The translations under genes were made by a program, and so were the position numbers. From Salticus scenicus (Eukaryota; Arthropoda; Arachnida; Araneae; Salticidae), in contig OZ005660.1 in NCBI GenBank assembly GCA_963930645.1, positions 199,318,427 through 199,382,426 of the forward strand: a stretch of 64,000 bases of DNA, in the 5' to 3' direction. Every line of letters starts with the position of its first letter. Position 1 is the first letter of the stretch. This document shows positions 19,621 through 29,200 of the stretch, one piece after another. The notes beneath the pieces are model-generated. The model had not been told where the DNA came from and made no database searches. It saw nothing but the letters and a program-made list of their open reading frames with translations.

Positions 19621-20511
19621 ATGAAGCATCAGACTTATCAAACGCTTTATCAAGCCCATCTCGGAAATGTAGACAAAAACGCTTTGTTACAAGCGCGTCA
19701 AGCAGAGGACGATCCCTTTTATCATAATCTTATCGATTTAGTGTTAGAGAAGAATGCTATAACCGTACCTTGGGATATTAGTCCCTTCACCAATAAATTT
19801 CGATCAGGATTACCTCGAGTTCGACTAGACGAGACCGTCTTTGCTTTTATACTGCGCATAGCAACCATTATTAAAGAAGAAAAATATCTTCGTTCTTTTC
19901 AAAAACCAGAATCACAGGATGCGATCCTGGCATGGGAAAGTATTTTGCGCAATATCCTCTTGTGCAGCTTTGCACTTTTGTATAATGTTAAATGGACAGT
20001 ACAATCTGTCTTTAAATATTTAGATCCAGCGGTCGTTCAACTTTTGAGTGGGGGACATGCGTCTGTATTACGCGAGCTTTTAAAAAACGTGGGTGTGACT
20101 GTGGCACAAGAAGAACTCTATCCAGCAGAACGGGATTTTCAAAAATTAAACTTTTTACACGTGGGTCAATACAGTTCTTTCTATTGGCGATTTTTACATT
20201 GGATGGCGGAAGCTTTCAAAGTCCGAGAAAAAATGCCATTTTACAAGAATCTTTGGGTCGAAATTATAATTGGACCCTTATACAGAACACTGCGTTGCGG
20301 AATATGTATGGTTCATTTTCGAGAAATGGTAGAGGAGTTAAAACCACAATTACTCAATACAGAAACAGATTTTTCTAAACTTTGGTTTGATATGCACAAT
20401 CGTGTACATGCTCAGAGGCGTAAGCAATATACGTTTCTCAACGAACCCGATTACACACAATCAGAATACGAAGAGGACCGTCAATTCATGATTAAAGCTT
20501 TGTTACCATAA
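19621..20511 (+). CDS. P33/Erv-type sulfhydryl oxidase-like protein
   Basis: A 296-aa protein from ATG 19621. The C-terminal half has the Erv-fold pattern: a FYWRFLHWMAEAF helix (W-x-x-x-H), then LRCGICMVHF with the redox CxxC near residues 225-228, and WFDMHNRVHAQRRK with the HNxV motif near 259. Erv1/ALR and baculovirus P33 enzymes make disulfides in virion proteins using FAD and oxygen. The ~150-residue N-terminal helical extension is closer to P33 architecture than to small Erv1 proteins. It converges with, and overlaps by 31 nt, the next minus-strand gene. Confidence 0.78.
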   Translation: MKHQTYQTLYQAHLGNVDKNALLQARQAEDDPFYHNLIDLVLEKNAITVPWDISPFTNKFRSGLPRVRLDETVFAFILRIATIIKEEKYLRSFQKPESQDAILAWESILRNILLCSFALLYNVKWTVQSVFKYLDPAVVQLLSGGHASVLRELLKNVGVTVAQEELYPAERDFQKLNFLHVGQYSSFYWRFLHWMAEAFKVREKMPFYKNLWVEIIIGPLYRTLRCGICMVHFREMVEELKPQLLNTETDFSKLWFDMHNRVHAQRRKQYTFLNEPDYTQSEYEEDRQFMIKALLP

Positions 20512-20894
20512 TAGGAACTTTTTCCACACGATCTGCGAATAGGGTTAATCTGCATTTGCTTAAACATGGTGGGGGTTACAGCCACGCGCACTCCAACGGA
20601 AAGGACATGTGTATCACCCACGTGTCTTGGAAGTGAAGCATTCCACCAAACTAAAGAAAAATCTTTATCGATAGGATCAAATATGCATTCTTTGTCTTGA
20701 ACAAACCGATTACTTAACAGACCACCATAAGAACCGTAATAAAGTTTTGGATCAACGAGAACAAAATTGGGTGGTGGATTCGTTTGGAGAGGAGAAACTG
20801 CATAACGAAAAACATTCATGTTTTGAAAGTGTTTTTTTAAACTTGTAAGAGAATCATACTCTACCCGTATAAATGCCATGATTATACATAACAT
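20481..20894 (-). CDS. Unknown 137-aa protein
   Basis: Intact frame from ATG 20894, or 132 aa from ATG 20879 (MAFIRVEYDS). Sequence contains NPPPNFVLVDPKLYYGSYGG and VGVRVAVTP segments with beta character; no known family. Converges on the sulfhydryl oxidase-like gene and diverges from the family-A gene across an A/T palindrome. Confidence 0.7.
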   Translation of the reverse strand: MLCIIMAFIRVEYDSLTSLKKHFQNMNVFRYAVSPLQTNPPPNFVLVDPKLYYGSYGGLLSNRFVQDKECIFDPIDKDFSLVWWNASLPRHVGDTHVLSVGVRVAVTPTMFKQMQINPIRRSCGKSSYYGNKALIMN

Positions 20895-20913
20895 TTATCT
20901 TGAAACATTTATT

Positions 20914-20936
20914 TAAAAAAAAAAAAAAAAAAAAAA

Positions 20937-20976
<40 letters not shown>
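20914..20976. repeat. A(n)T(n) palindrome
   Basis: Between divergent starts (20894 or 20879 minus, 21019 plus), about 20-45 bp from each. Confidence 0.95.
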
Positions 20977-20980
<4 letters not shown>

Positions 20981-21018
20981 GTGTTAATAAGTTGTAGACT
21001 CGGTCCATCCACATTACA

Positions 21019-21441
21019 ATGCTTGGATACGCTTACAGTATTCACATTTCTTTTGTTTCTCATAATGGAAAACAAATTCCATGGACCGTCACTATGACTT
21101 CGACCAGTGTACCTCACAAGACTATCAGAATTGGCTGGCTTGGGGATCATTTCACGTGGCGTAATTTTGAAGTGGACAATAATCATAAAAACACGGAGGA
21201 TTTTCCCAGACGGCTGAAACCGGATAACTTTGTCGTTAATGTACCCTTTGAATCGGATTTTGTTAAAATTTATAAAAAGAATTATTGGAAAGATTATTTT
21301 AAATTTCAATTTGGAGCTGTGGATCGACCCACTTATGATTATCTAGTACCTTTTTACGATTCGGTTCTTCTTTTGGACTCCCCATCCATTGCAGAAGACA
21401 GAACTTTGGCTGCCGCCTACAGATCGACTGAATCAGGATGA
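21019..21441 (+). CDS. Family A protein 1
   Basis: A 140-aa member of a four-member family in this window (also 27.6, 37.2 and 52.6 kb). Shared blocks: an N-terminal YxxxHxxFxxxxGxxxPWxxxxTS segment, (T/V)IG(L/W)L, a YxxxxW segment, GAVDRPTYDYL and DRTLAAAYR. No family recognised. Length 140-155 aa is constant. Stop and next start overlap as ATGA, so it may be translationally coupled to the gene at 21438. Confidence 0.85.
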   Translation: MLGYAYSIHISFVSHNGKQIPWTVTMTSTSVPHKTIRIGWLGDHFTWRNFEVDNNHKNTEDFPRRLKPDNFVVNVPFESDFVKIYKKNYWKDYFKFQFGAVDRPTYDYLVPFYDSVLLLDSPSIAEDRTLAAAYRSTESG

Positions 21442-21962
21442 GTTCTCAGCGACCCAAGTTGCGTATCACCATCGGACCCTCTATGATGGCCTTAACGAAA
21501 CGTTTAGCGAATGAACGAAAAAATAATAAACCCGCCGTGGTGGTGGATTCTCCCGTCGTGGTGGATTCTACTACCACCGTCGTCCCTGTTTCCCCTCTTC
21601 GAACTGTTTACAATCACAGGAACATCGCTGCAGCTTTGTGTGTAACCATCGAGGGATTTACTTTGTCGAACGGCGTGACTAGCATTACGCAAGATGGACA
21701 TTTGGGGAATGCCAGCGTAGCGGAAGCGGTGTCGACGATGCAAGTGGAAATTTTGTATTGTGTCGATGACTTTTCTTACAAAAAATGGCAAGATATTGAG
21801 ATCAGTTATACCGAACACCAATTTCTCGATGTGACTTGCATGGATCCACTCCACCTGGAGCCATGTGTCTTTTGTAGGGACCGCCACTGTCATAGATGGA
21901 AAGCAGTATGGGGGATATGTTTGATTTATAAACTTCCATTTGATCCTATACCTCATTGTTAA
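21438..21962 (+). CDS. Unknown 174-aa protein with a Cys/His cluster
   Basis: Start overlaps the preceding stop (ATGA). The first ~55 residues are basic, then Val/Ser/Thr-rich (VVVDSPVVVDSTTTVV). The middle looks globular, and the C-terminus has CVFCRDRHCHRW, a compact Cys/His cluster that may bind a metal. No family recognised. Its end overlaps the convergent gene by 17 nt. Confidence 0.7.
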   Translation: MSSQRPKLRITIGPSMMALTKRLANERKNNKPAVVVDSPVVVDSTTTVVPVSPLRTVYNHRNIAAALCVTIEGFTLSNGVTSITQDGHLGNASVAEAVSTMQVEILYCVDDFSYKKWQDIEISYTEHQFLDVTCMDPLHLEPCVFCRDRHCHRWKAVWGICLIYKLPFDPIPHC

Positions 21963-22782
21963 TCCAATTTTGTATGACTGCAGATCGTATTTGTAAATTG
22001 GGAAGTAAATGTATAAATTGTTCTAATATCTCTAATAAATTCAATTTTGTGCTCTTACAAATGAGTCTGTGTGTTTCATCATCAAACTCTTCTTCCCTAT
22101 CATTTAAGATACAATGGGTTCCTTTTTTCTTTATTTGGAAAAAATTTGGAAAGTTTGCTTTTAACAATTGGATGACATCTCGTATGGTTTTGTGGTGTAA
22201 AAATTTTTTCCACTTTTTTCTATTGAAATGTTCTTCTCGATTCACCAATGTTTTTTTAGAAGAATTCTCCGAGCCCACATCACACAATACGGGATGTCTC
22301 TGGTTATACATAAAGGACAAATGTTTTACATTGGGTGTAATGCCTCCGAGACGCTCGCAAACTGCTACAAAAAGCACAATCATAGTATACACAGTTTCTT
22401 TGAAGTCTGATTTAGAAATGATATCGGGAGAGTATAAACTGTTTGGCTGTTGAAACATGCAAATTGTATAACCCGATAATTCTTTGAAATGACCGACAAA
22501 CTTTAACACAAAATTATTTCCGAGTGTTTCATTTAGAATTTTCAGGTCATACACATGTTCGGGAATGTCACAGGAATTGACGACTGGCGCGTACGACCTC
22601 CATTGTATAGAGGAATTTGCATACAGACAATGATATCGCTCTAAATTATGGTTATTCAATAACGTTAAACAGGGTTTGTTGAAATGAACGCCACACGAAA
22701 GAGGCGTATAATAAACTTTTTGTTTTGCAATGTGACGAATAATGCTTTTGACTCTATCCGAAATACTAACATTATGTCGCAT
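21946..22782 (-). CDS. Unknown 278-aa protein, possibly a degenerate kinase fold
   Basis: Intact 278-aa frame. The segment GGITPNVKHLSFMYNQRHPVLCDVGS resembles the spacing of a protein-kinase catalytic loop and DFG (conserved Asn and a DVG), and VLKFVGHF / YTICMFQQ could be the strand before the hinge. Key residues such as the HRD Asp and a glycine loop are not evident, so at best this is a pseudokinase. Starts 12 bp from the divergent HAD gene with no palindrome between. Confidence 0.6.
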   Translation of the reverse strand: MRHNVSISDRVKSIIRHIAKQKVYYTPLSCGVHFNKPCLTLLNNHNLERYHCLYANSSIQWRSYAPVVNSCDIPEHVYDLKILNETLGNNFVLKFVGHFKELSGYTICMFQQPNSLYSPDIISKSDFKETVYTMIVLFVAVCERLGGITPNVKHLSFMYNQRHPVLCDVGSENSSKKTLVNREEHFNRKKWKKFLHHKTIRDVIQLLKANFPNFFQIKKKGTHCILNDREEEFDDETHRLICKSTKLNLLEILEQFIHLLPNLQIRSAVIQNWINNEV

Positions 22783-22793
22783 CTTTCTTAATA

Positions 22794-23267
22794 ATGCAAG
22801 ACATGATAATTACTGTCATTTTAGATATGGATGAAACTTTGGGTATATTTGAAAACGATGTGTTTTATATTCGCCCTTATGCCGATTATATGATCAAAAT
22901 GCTTCACTGTATGAATGTTCATATTATTTTGTGGAGTTTAGGGGAGGACGATTACGTCAGACGCATTGTGAATGGGTATTTGATCAACATCCGTAACTAT
23001 GCGTATAAAATTTTTGCCCGTAAAGAGGGAAAAAGGGCTATGCAATTGTATGGCTATTCAAAAGCAGGGGAGCATATTCGACAGATATACGAGGAAGACA
23101 TTTTTTTAATTGGAGTAGATGATCAGGCGGTTACCAACATGGACACTTCCTACGATTTAAGAATACAGGTTCGACCCTACAAGAGACCTGACAAAAATGA
23201 CCGAACTTTAATACAGATTTGTCAAAAACTGGTAGATGCAATCGTCTCTTTAAAAAACGAACACTAA
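22794..23267 (+). CDS. HAD-family phosphatase, NIF/FCP1 or 38K-like
   Basis: A 157-aa protein with the HAD motif I ILDMDETLG near residues 9-17, matching the DxDxT nucleophile signature of NIF/FCP1-type CTD phosphatases, RPYADYM after it as in that family, motif II-like IILWSLG, and a GVDDQ motif (IGVDDQAVT) like motif IV. Substrates could be a protein phosphoserine. Baculovirus 38K belongs to the same superfamily and dephosphorylates a DNA-binding protein; whether this is its counterpart is uncertain. It is followed after 8 bp by the gene at 23276, probably an operon-like pair. Confidence 0.82.
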   Translation: MQDMIITVILDMDETLGIFENDVFYIRPYADYMIKMLHCMNVHIILWSLGEDDYVRRIVNGYLINIRNYAYKIFARKEGKRAMQLYGYSKAGEHIRQIYEEDIFLIGVDDQAVTNMDTSYDLRIQVRPYKRPDKNDRTLIQICQKLVDAIVSLKNEH

Positions 23268-23275
23268 GTAAAGAC

Positions 23276-23839
23276 ATGTCGATTGATTTCAGTCAAAACA
23301 CTTTGCACGTGACCGAGGACACTCTACCAGACTTGGTGAATGCACTGACAGAAAAATCATTTTTCAGATATCGTCGAGTGAAACCAATGAAACATTTTTT
23401 TACAAAAGAGACCATAGAGGACCCTACTGAAGATATGGTGCGTGCTTCATACAACAGTTATTTACAAGATTACATAAATCAAGATATTGACAATCCCTTT
23501 AGGCCTCCCAAACAAAACATACCTCGAAAAGGTCAATTATTTCCTCGTAGAAGAGGTAACCAGTCTACAGAAACTTTACTCCGTGAAGCTGGGGGGGAAC
23601 CTTCAGACTTTGACCAGAAAGCATATGCTTTCTTGACCTTCAGGCAATACTTACGGATTTTACAAAGATTTGTAGCCTTTTCACAACAATATCAAAACAT
23701 TGATGTATCCATCCCAGTATACAATTCTCTTCTGAATAGCGTTCGATACAATACAATGACAATGTCCGAGGAAATGCAGTCTCGCATCTATAAATACATG
23801 TTCCCCAATCATGAAGTACGAGAGCTGGAAACCGACATC

Positions 23840-23845
<6 letters not shown>
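23276..23845 (+). CDS. Unknown 189-aa protein with an FRxYLRxLQRF motif
   Basis: Start chosen at ATG 23276, right after the previous stop, preceded by a TAAAG box. A disordered Arg/Pro/Gln-rich middle precedes a C-terminal helical domain with FRQYLRILQRF. The convergent neighbour at 23911-24915 carries FRDYLRLLQRF in the same C-terminal context, so the two share a domain. No known family. Stop codon TAA merges into an A-run. Confidence 0.75.

Positions 23846-23912
<67 letters not shown>
23845..23912. repeat. A(n)T(n) palindrome between convergent genes
   Basis: Both flanking stop codons are formed partly from the A- and T-runs; one of the few non-overlapping convergent junctions with a palindrome. 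Confidence 0.95.
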
Positions 23913-23917
<5 letters not shown>

Positions 23918-24915
23918 GGAGTTGGTGGCGTTTTCATTTTACGATATTCTAAATGGTTTATAATCCGTACGAGTCCTGTCTGCTCTGTAATAAATTTTTT
24001 AAGGAAATTAGGTAACCCTATCTTTAGCCGTTGCCGTTCTGTAAAATTCATATAGGTTATTTGACCTTCAACTCCCTCTAGCATTTTACCATACTTTGAA
24101 AATCTTTGCAACAGCCGCAAATAGTCTCTAAATCTTATCATATGATACCCCAGGACATTCGCGAGTGTCACGTCGTCTTCTTCGTCGTCTCCTCCTCCTC
24201 CTCCTCCTCCTTGTGGATTAAGTGGAATATCTTTATTTATTTTCCCCCCTCCTGAATCACTCACGTCCATTGCTGTGTCCTCCTTCGTCGTACTGGTCTG
24301 TCCCCCCGTTACTGCATTCGGGTCTGGCGCCGTAGGCGGCTGATCGGTTTTGGACTTTTTAGGGCGTGGTACTACATGTTCCCCGTCATCTAAGTTTACC
24401 TCTAGTAGGTCACTCTTCTCCTCCACGAGGAGAGTCTTTAGCAGGGCGTCCTCCTTCGCTTGTTTTGCCTCTATCACCGCCAGTTGTTTTCGCTTCTCTT
24501 CTTCATATTCCTCGACACTCCATACGTAGAGTAATGGGTTATTTTTTTGGATTTGGTTTTCCATGTAAGTTGTACATTTCTTTGTTACCTCCTTTTGAAA
24601 ATCCTCGTCTGACTCTATTGTTGTACTAAATGTTATATTTCTATTGATATTATAGACTCCGTCGGCTCTCTTTGCCATGGCTAAGGTCATGCACTTTTTA
24701 AGAAATTCTTCTTTATAATGGTTATCGTCCAGGGGTTTAAAGTTCGTTGTATCTTTCTCTTTGTAGTGGCTTTTGATCGTGTCCTCTTTCTTCAGATGGC
24801 CGTCGACTTTAAAATGAGTCCCGTCCATAATATCAATAAACTCATTGCCGCCCTCTGGACCCTTTCGAAATAAAAGGGTTTGTCGCGTCAACGTCTCGAC
24901 AATCTCGTCCTCCAT
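23911..24915 (-). CDS. Unknown 334-aa protein with disordered middle and FRxYLRxLQRF domain
   Basis: Start set at ATG 24915 (MEDEIVETL), leaving 18 bp to the divergent start at 24934; a longer frame begins with GTG. Residues ~160-250 are Lys/Glu- then Pro/Thr/Gly/Asp-rich (GGGGGGGDDEEDD), probably disordered. The C-terminal ~80 residues hold FRDYLRLLQRF and match the C-terminus of the protein at 23276-23845. No known family. Confidence 0.75.
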
Positions 24916-24933
24916 CGTCTTGTTTAAGAAAAG

Positions 24934-25422
24934 ATGTCGTCCACCCTCGAACAGGTACTTTTCCAATCTCCCTGGATTCCTTACCATGACCAGTTTGTCA
25001 AATCTCGCATCACCCTCGCTTATCCGGAAAATGTCATTTTTACGGCTCAGTTTTTAAAACGGGTCATGGAGTCTTCAGTCTATCGCGATTTCCCTTTCGC
25101 CGAGAGGATGGATCCAGCCGAATTCCAACCCGTGGACTGGACCAAAGCCCTCATTGTCTTTAACAGTCAGCTGGAGCTCGTTCTAGCCCCGGACCCCGTC
25201 ACCCGACTCCTTCGACTGGATCGACGGTTGAACTATCGGGAGGGTGCCGCCGTTATTTTTGGACCTTTCCGATTTTTGCCTTGGTTTCCGTATCCGTGGC
25301 TAGGGATTTTTCTGATTTTCTTTTTTTACACCGCGAGCCGCTTAATTGCAAAACGGTACAAGAGGTATTCTCTGGTCTTGTCCAATAAGGCTGCAAGCGA
25401 TTCAGGAGCGCCTCCTCCGTAA
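24934..25422 (+). CDS. Unknown 162-aa single-pass membrane protein
   Basis: Residues 1-~110 are soluble and charged. A hydrophobic stretch (YPWLGIFLIFFFYTASRLI) near 118-136 followed by basic residues predicts a transmembrane helix with a short basic tail. The 3' end overlaps the XRN gene's 3' end by 170 nt in antisense, a long overlap, but both frames look protein-like. Could be a virion membrane protein (inference). Confidence 0.65.
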   Translation: MSSTLEQVLFQSPWIPYHDQFVKSRITLAYPENVIFTAQFLKRVMESSVYRDFPFAERMDPAEFQPVDWTKALIVFNSQLELVLAPDPVTRLLRLDRRLNYREGAAVIFGPFRFLPWFPYPWLGIFLIFFFYTASRLIAKRYKRYSLVLSNKAASDSGAPPP

Positions 25423-26473
25423 ACACGTGTCGGGCCGCATGGGGAATGGGTTGCGTGAGCATGTCCTGGTACGTCTCTTGGGCTTCGTGGTAGGCGCTGC
25501 TCGAAAATGCTTCGTCCCTCAGGCCCGTGAGGAGCTGGTTTCGATCGAACGCATCGTAGACTCGATTTTCCAAAAATTGTTGAGGAAACTCGCAACGCGT
25601 ATAGTAATCCAAGATCCAGAAATGGGTGACCCAAAAGCAGACGAGTAAGAGACGCGGCACACATTCCACTCGGGTGAAGCGCAGACGGGTCTCGAGGTGT
25701 TTCAAAAACGTGGCGAGGAGGCTGGGGGGGTCGCCGCTGCACTGCCTCAACGCCTCGTGTATGTGGGAGGCGTTGGCCGGCGTAATGCCGACCAGGGTGG
25801 GAATGAAATCGTTGCCAAAGAGAAACGAGGCCTGGACCAGGCGTTCCAGTGGATAAGGAACGAGGTCGGGTTCGATCGGGTAAAAATGTTTATATCTGTA
25901 AATTTGAAGGCTTCGAAAACGATGGAGTCGTAAAAAAGCCAAAATAAACACATCTTGGTCCACACTGATCACGATCGGGTGTTGACACTCGGGCAACGTG
26001 TCGGCAACGTGAAAGATTTTGTGTTCGCCTTCTCCCGGCACGTTGCACCCACTCATCACCACTTTCAGCTCCCGGTCGACTGTCTCGGTCAACTTCTGGA
26101 GGACATAGTCTTGGACCCGCTGAGCCAGCGTGTTGGGACCGAACAAGATGTTGCGGTAAAAGGATTTTCGGGAGACTTTGGCAGACCGACGACGATCTCT
26201 TTGCGCCGGCCATTTCATGGGCACCCCTTCTCCGTCAAAAGAGAGAACGAGGGTCAAACTCTGTGGAGCGTGGGGTAAAAAGATCTGCAACAAGCTGTGC
26301 AACTGAGTCCAAGTATCCTCACAAATTTCCTCCAACATTTCCGATTCCGAAACTTCGAGACAATGATCAATCGAAATGTAGAGAAAACTCTGGCAGTCGA
26401 AGAGCAGCGAATCAAAATAAGCCGGTTCCGAGACCGGTGGTCTCATCAATTTACAAAAATTGGTAATACCCAT
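25253..26473 (-). CDS. XRN-family 5'-3' exoribonuclease
   Basis: A 406-aa protein matching the N-terminal catalytic region of XRN1/Rat1: MGITNFCKLM at the start, FDCQSFLY, LSFDGEGVPMKWPAQRDRR at ~78-95, GCNVPGEGEHKI at ~142-153, VISVDQDVFILA at ~168-179, and FGNDFIPTL at ~219-227. These hold the acidic metal-binding residues. XRN enzymes degrade 5'-monophosphate RNA; several nucleocytoviruses carry a short form, likely for turnover of decapped host or viral mRNA. It lacks the C-terminal half of cellular XRN1. Divergent, 22 bp, from the repeat protein at 26496. Confidence 0.93.
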   Translation of the reverse strand: MGITNFCKLMRPPVSEPAYFDSLLFDCQSFLYISIDHCLEVSESEMLEEICEDTWTQLHSLLQIFLPHAPQSLTLVLSFDGEGVPMKWPAQRDRRRSAKVSRKSFYRNILFGPNTLAQRVQDYVLQKLTETVDRELKVVMSGCNVPGEGEHKIFHVADTLPECQHPIVISVDQDVFILAFLRLHRFRSLQIYRYKHFYPIEPDLVPYPLERLVQASFLFGNDFIPTLVGITPANASHIHEALRQCSGDPPSLLATFLKHLETRLRFTRVECVPRLLLVCFWVTHFWILDYYTRCEFPQQFLENRVYDAFDRNQLLTGLRDEAFSSSAYHEAQETYQDMLTQPIPHAARHVFTEEALLNRLQPYWTRPENTSCTVLQLSGSRCKKRKSEKSLATDTETKAKIGKVQK

Positions 26474-26495
26474 GGTGGTACAAAAATTAAGTTCA

Positions 26496-27467
26496 ATGAC
26501 GTATTACAAATTAGATGAAGCTGGAAATGAAATCTATCCGAGGGATCTAGCCGGTCGGGAAGTGGTGCGAGGGGGACGTTATGCCAAATCTTCCGACGGA
26601 TACGATTACTATCCGAAAAATGAGTTCCACGATGAATATTATCCTTCGATCTTACCCTTGATACAGAAAAAAGGTCAGTATCTCTATCCTTTGAGTGCGA
26701 GGGGTAGGCCACTGTACCGTAAAGATGGGCAAGGCAACGAGATTTACGAAAGAATCAATGGGAAATGGATCATAGGAAGAGGCAGGGATGGTAATCAGTA
26801 TTATGCTCAATTCAACAACGGAAACGAGTACTATCCCGAAGACGGGGGAGTGGCTCGAAAGTCAGACGGATCCCTCTATTATGCCACGACCCGCGAGGGT
26901 CAACAAATCTTTCCAAAAGATGACGTGGGAAACGAATATTATGTGACCTATGTAGATTGGAACCAACCACACACGGTTCCACAAAGATACGCCAAGACAA
27001 AGGAAGGGGGAGAAATTTATCCCAAGAACACGGAATTACAAGAAATGATTCTAAACGACAGGTATGCCGTAGATGAGAAACCTTTTCATCCAAGAGATGC
27101 TTTCAATAACGAATATTACCTTTCACCCGCGCTGACCAACAAGAATTTGTTAGACGATTATGCGACCACCAACGACGGAAAAATTATATTATTTGGTTTA
27201 TATGGGGGACAATATTTTACCGATATGAGGAAAGAACCCCCAATTTTACCAGAAAATGTAATTGGTACTTTGATGAGAAATCCACCCGATTTTTTGACCA
27301 ATATACAATTGGCCAACAAATCTAAGATGCCTCAAATACCCTACCAGTATAAGGAATTGGGTACGAATCAAATCAAATGGGTTCGCCCAAAAAAATCTTC
27401 CTCATGGTGGTTATTACTCTTGGCAATGATTGGGACAATGATTGGGATAGTTCTATATATCAGGTAA
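26496..27467 (+). CDS. YxxDxxGNEYYP-repeat membrane-anchored protein
   Basis: A 323-aa protein from ATG 26496. It consists of ~10 degenerate repeats of about 20 residues of the form Y-x-K-x-x-x-G-N-E-(Y/I)-Y-P-(R/K/E)-D through residue ~245, then a linker and a C-terminal transmembrane helix (SSWWLLLLAMIGTMIGIVLY). It shares the repeat with the 173-aa protein at 10.6 kb. The architecture suggests a surface-exposed beta-repeat stalk on the virion or cell membrane (inference). Stop codon merges into an A-run. Confidence 0.85.
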   Translation: MTYYKLDEAGNEIYPRDLAGREVVRGGRYAKSSDGYDYYPKNEFHDEYYPSILPLIQKKGQYLYPLSARGRPLYRKDGQGNEIYERINGKWIIGRGRDGNQYYAQFNNGNEYYPEDGGVARKSDGSLYYATTREGQQIFPKDDVGNEYYVTYVDWNQPHTVPQRYAKTKEGGEIYPKNTELQEMILNDRYAVDEKPFHPRDAFNNEYYLSPALTNKNLLDDYATTNDGKIILFGLYGGQYFTDMRKEPPILPENVIGTLMRNPPDFLTNIQLANKSKMPQIPYQYKELGTNQIKWVRPKKSSSWWLLLLAMIGTMIGIVLYIR

Positions 27468-27476
27468 AAAAAAAAA

Positions 27477-27520
<44 letters not shown>

Positions 27521-27575
27521 TAGGTTATAAAAAAAAAAAAAAAAAAAAAATTTTTTTTTTTTTTTTTTTTTTTTT
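27467..27575. repeat. Two A(n)T(n) palindromes between convergent genes
   Basis: Palindromes at 27467-27517 and 27530-27575 with spacer AAGTAGGTTATAA. Confidence 0.93.
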
Positions 27576-27576
27576 G

Positions 27577-28035
27577 TCAATGAGGGTCAACAGATGATGG
27601 TGATGATTGATAGATTCTATATGCTGCTGCCAAAGTTCGATCTTCCCCCATATATTGGAAATCTAACAACATGACAGAATTATGAATCTTTTTCAAATAG
27701 TCATATGTGGGTCTGTCAACAGCTGCTAGTTGTATCACCCAACCATCTTTCCAATAATTTTGTCCATAGATCTCGTTAAACTCCATCTCGAAATTGGTAA
27801 AATTAATTTCATGATCCAATTTTAGAGAAGGATTTCTTGGGTAGTCATCCAAATATACAAAATTATATTGTTGATCCCCATCGTCCCAGGTAAGATCTTT
27901 CGTCGATAAACCAACCTTGATGACCTCAAATGGTGGTTTTGTTGATCTGAGAGTAATATGCCATGGAAGTTTTTTATCCTGATAACGGATAAAAGAAGCA
28001 TGAACTGTGTAAGCATAATCAACCATCTCGAACAT
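27577..28035 (-). CDS. Family A protein 2
   Basis: A 152-aa protein from ATG 28035. It has the family blocks VDYAYTVHASF, KLPWHITLRST, IKVGLSTKDLTW, AAVDRPTYDYL and EDRTLAAAYR. Of the four members it is closest to the copy at 21.0 kb in the C-terminal block. It lies divergent to a family-B gene across one palindrome, the same A/B neighbour relation seen near 51-53 kb. Function unknown. Confidence 0.85.
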   Translation of the reverse strand: MFEMVDYAYTVHASFIRYQDKKLPWHITLRSTKPPFEVIKVGLSTKDLTWDDGDQQYNFVYLDDYPRNPSLKLDHEINFTNFEMEFNEIYGQNYWKDGWVIQLAAVDRPTYDYLKKIHNSVMLLDFQYMGEDRTLAAAYRIYQSSPSSVDPH

Positions 28036-28058
28036 GTCCACCCTTCAATTTCCCACAC

Positions 28059-28060
<2 letters not shown>

Positions 28061-28134
<74 letters not shown>
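28061..28134. repeat. A(n)T(n) palindrome
   Basis: Between divergent family-A and family-B genes, 26 and 40 bp from the starts. Confidence 0.95.
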
Positions 28135-28174
28135 CATATAACCATTATCTTGACTGCCCAGAGATCGTGCCATT

Positions 28175-29200
28175 ATGTTCAGGTGGTACGATAGACAGAA
28201 TCGTCGTAAATGTAGTGAACCTACCTATACACATTATAATTATGTATATCACGTGATACTGATAGAAGACGGGATGGCATGCCTGCTCATGGAAAGAATT
28301 ATTGAAGACTATAATATAAATGTAATTGATTTTGTAATACATGATTCTACAGTGCGGGACCCTCACATACATTTCATTATTAATGCAGACAATGAAATCG
28401 ACCGAGGTGTTTGGACAGAATTGCCGTATGGATTTACGGTACATTTAATCCATTTTGATGCGTCGATTCTTCATAATTTGTCTAATAATTGTAATTGTTG
28501 TGTTTTTACGTTAGAAGATAGGTGTATTAAAAAGATATGGGATAGCATGAGTACTTTTCATGATATCGTACACCTGAATTTACCTACTCGACTTTTCCAA
28601 AAAGCTGTTCGAGAATGTCAGAAATATATTGTACCCGTACCCATTAATCATCTTAAATCGGAAATTGAACAATTTTTGAAAGGTAAATCGTTACAAGAAC
28701 TCTTTTTTGAAAGAGATATAGTTTTTGATAGAAATATAGCTACTTATTTTCAAAGTAACCTATCTAACAAATATTTATTTAAAAAAGACCCTCAAGTAAT
28801 CTATGTTGGATGGCACTTCATGAAGGATCGTTGTAGATATTTAATGTGCCTTCACTGCATGCAATTACTTCTTTATGGAGAAGAGAGTAGTGTGGAGGAG
28901 AGTATTTCTAGATATTACTATACTATGTGTAGCTATAGTTTTCCATCCTATGTACGAAGAAAGGAAAATTGGTGCCACTTATGCAGACAGGTACCTCTCT
29001 TTCATATCATAACTTATAAAGAGTATGTGAAGCAGTATCTACCTGACAATCTTCTCAAAAATCCATACAATGAATCATTTATCAAAGTTCAAAAATGTGA
29101 AATGGGTCAATATAACATGACCCAGCTGAAATCTAAATATACACCCCTCCGGCCGCGGGTGACATTAGCCAATGCTCACCTTTCAGAGAGGCCGCCGTAA
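28175..29200 (+). CDS. Family B protein 2, putative zinc-binding
   Basis: A 341-aa paralogue of the protein at 8263-9165 with roughly 60% visible identity: PTYTHYNYVYHVI, VIDFVIHDS, KKIWDSMSTFHDIVHLNLPT, CLHCMQLLLYGEE and NWCHLCRQVPLFHI. It is longer by ~35 residues; the final ~25 residues (LRPRVTLANAHLSERPP) come from an abruptly GC-rich stretch and have no match in the other copies, suggesting the original stop was lost or replaced. Confidence 0.87.
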   Translation: MFRWYDRQNRRKCSEPTYTHYNYVYHVILIEDGMACLLMERIIEDYNINVIDFVIHDSTVRDPHIHFIINADNEIDRGVWTELPYGFTVHLIHFDASILHNLSNNCNCCVFTLEDRCIKKIWDSMSTFHDIVHLNLPTRLFQKAVRECQKYIVPVPINHLKSEIEQFLKGKSLQELFFERDIVFDRNIATYFQSNLSNKYLFKKDPQVIYVGWHFMKDRCRYLMCLHCMQLLLYGEESSVEESISRYYYTMCSYSFPSYVRRKENWCHLCRQVPLFHIITYKEYVKQYLPDNLLKNPYNESFIKVQKCEMGQYNMTQLKSKYTPLRPRVTLANAHLSERPP

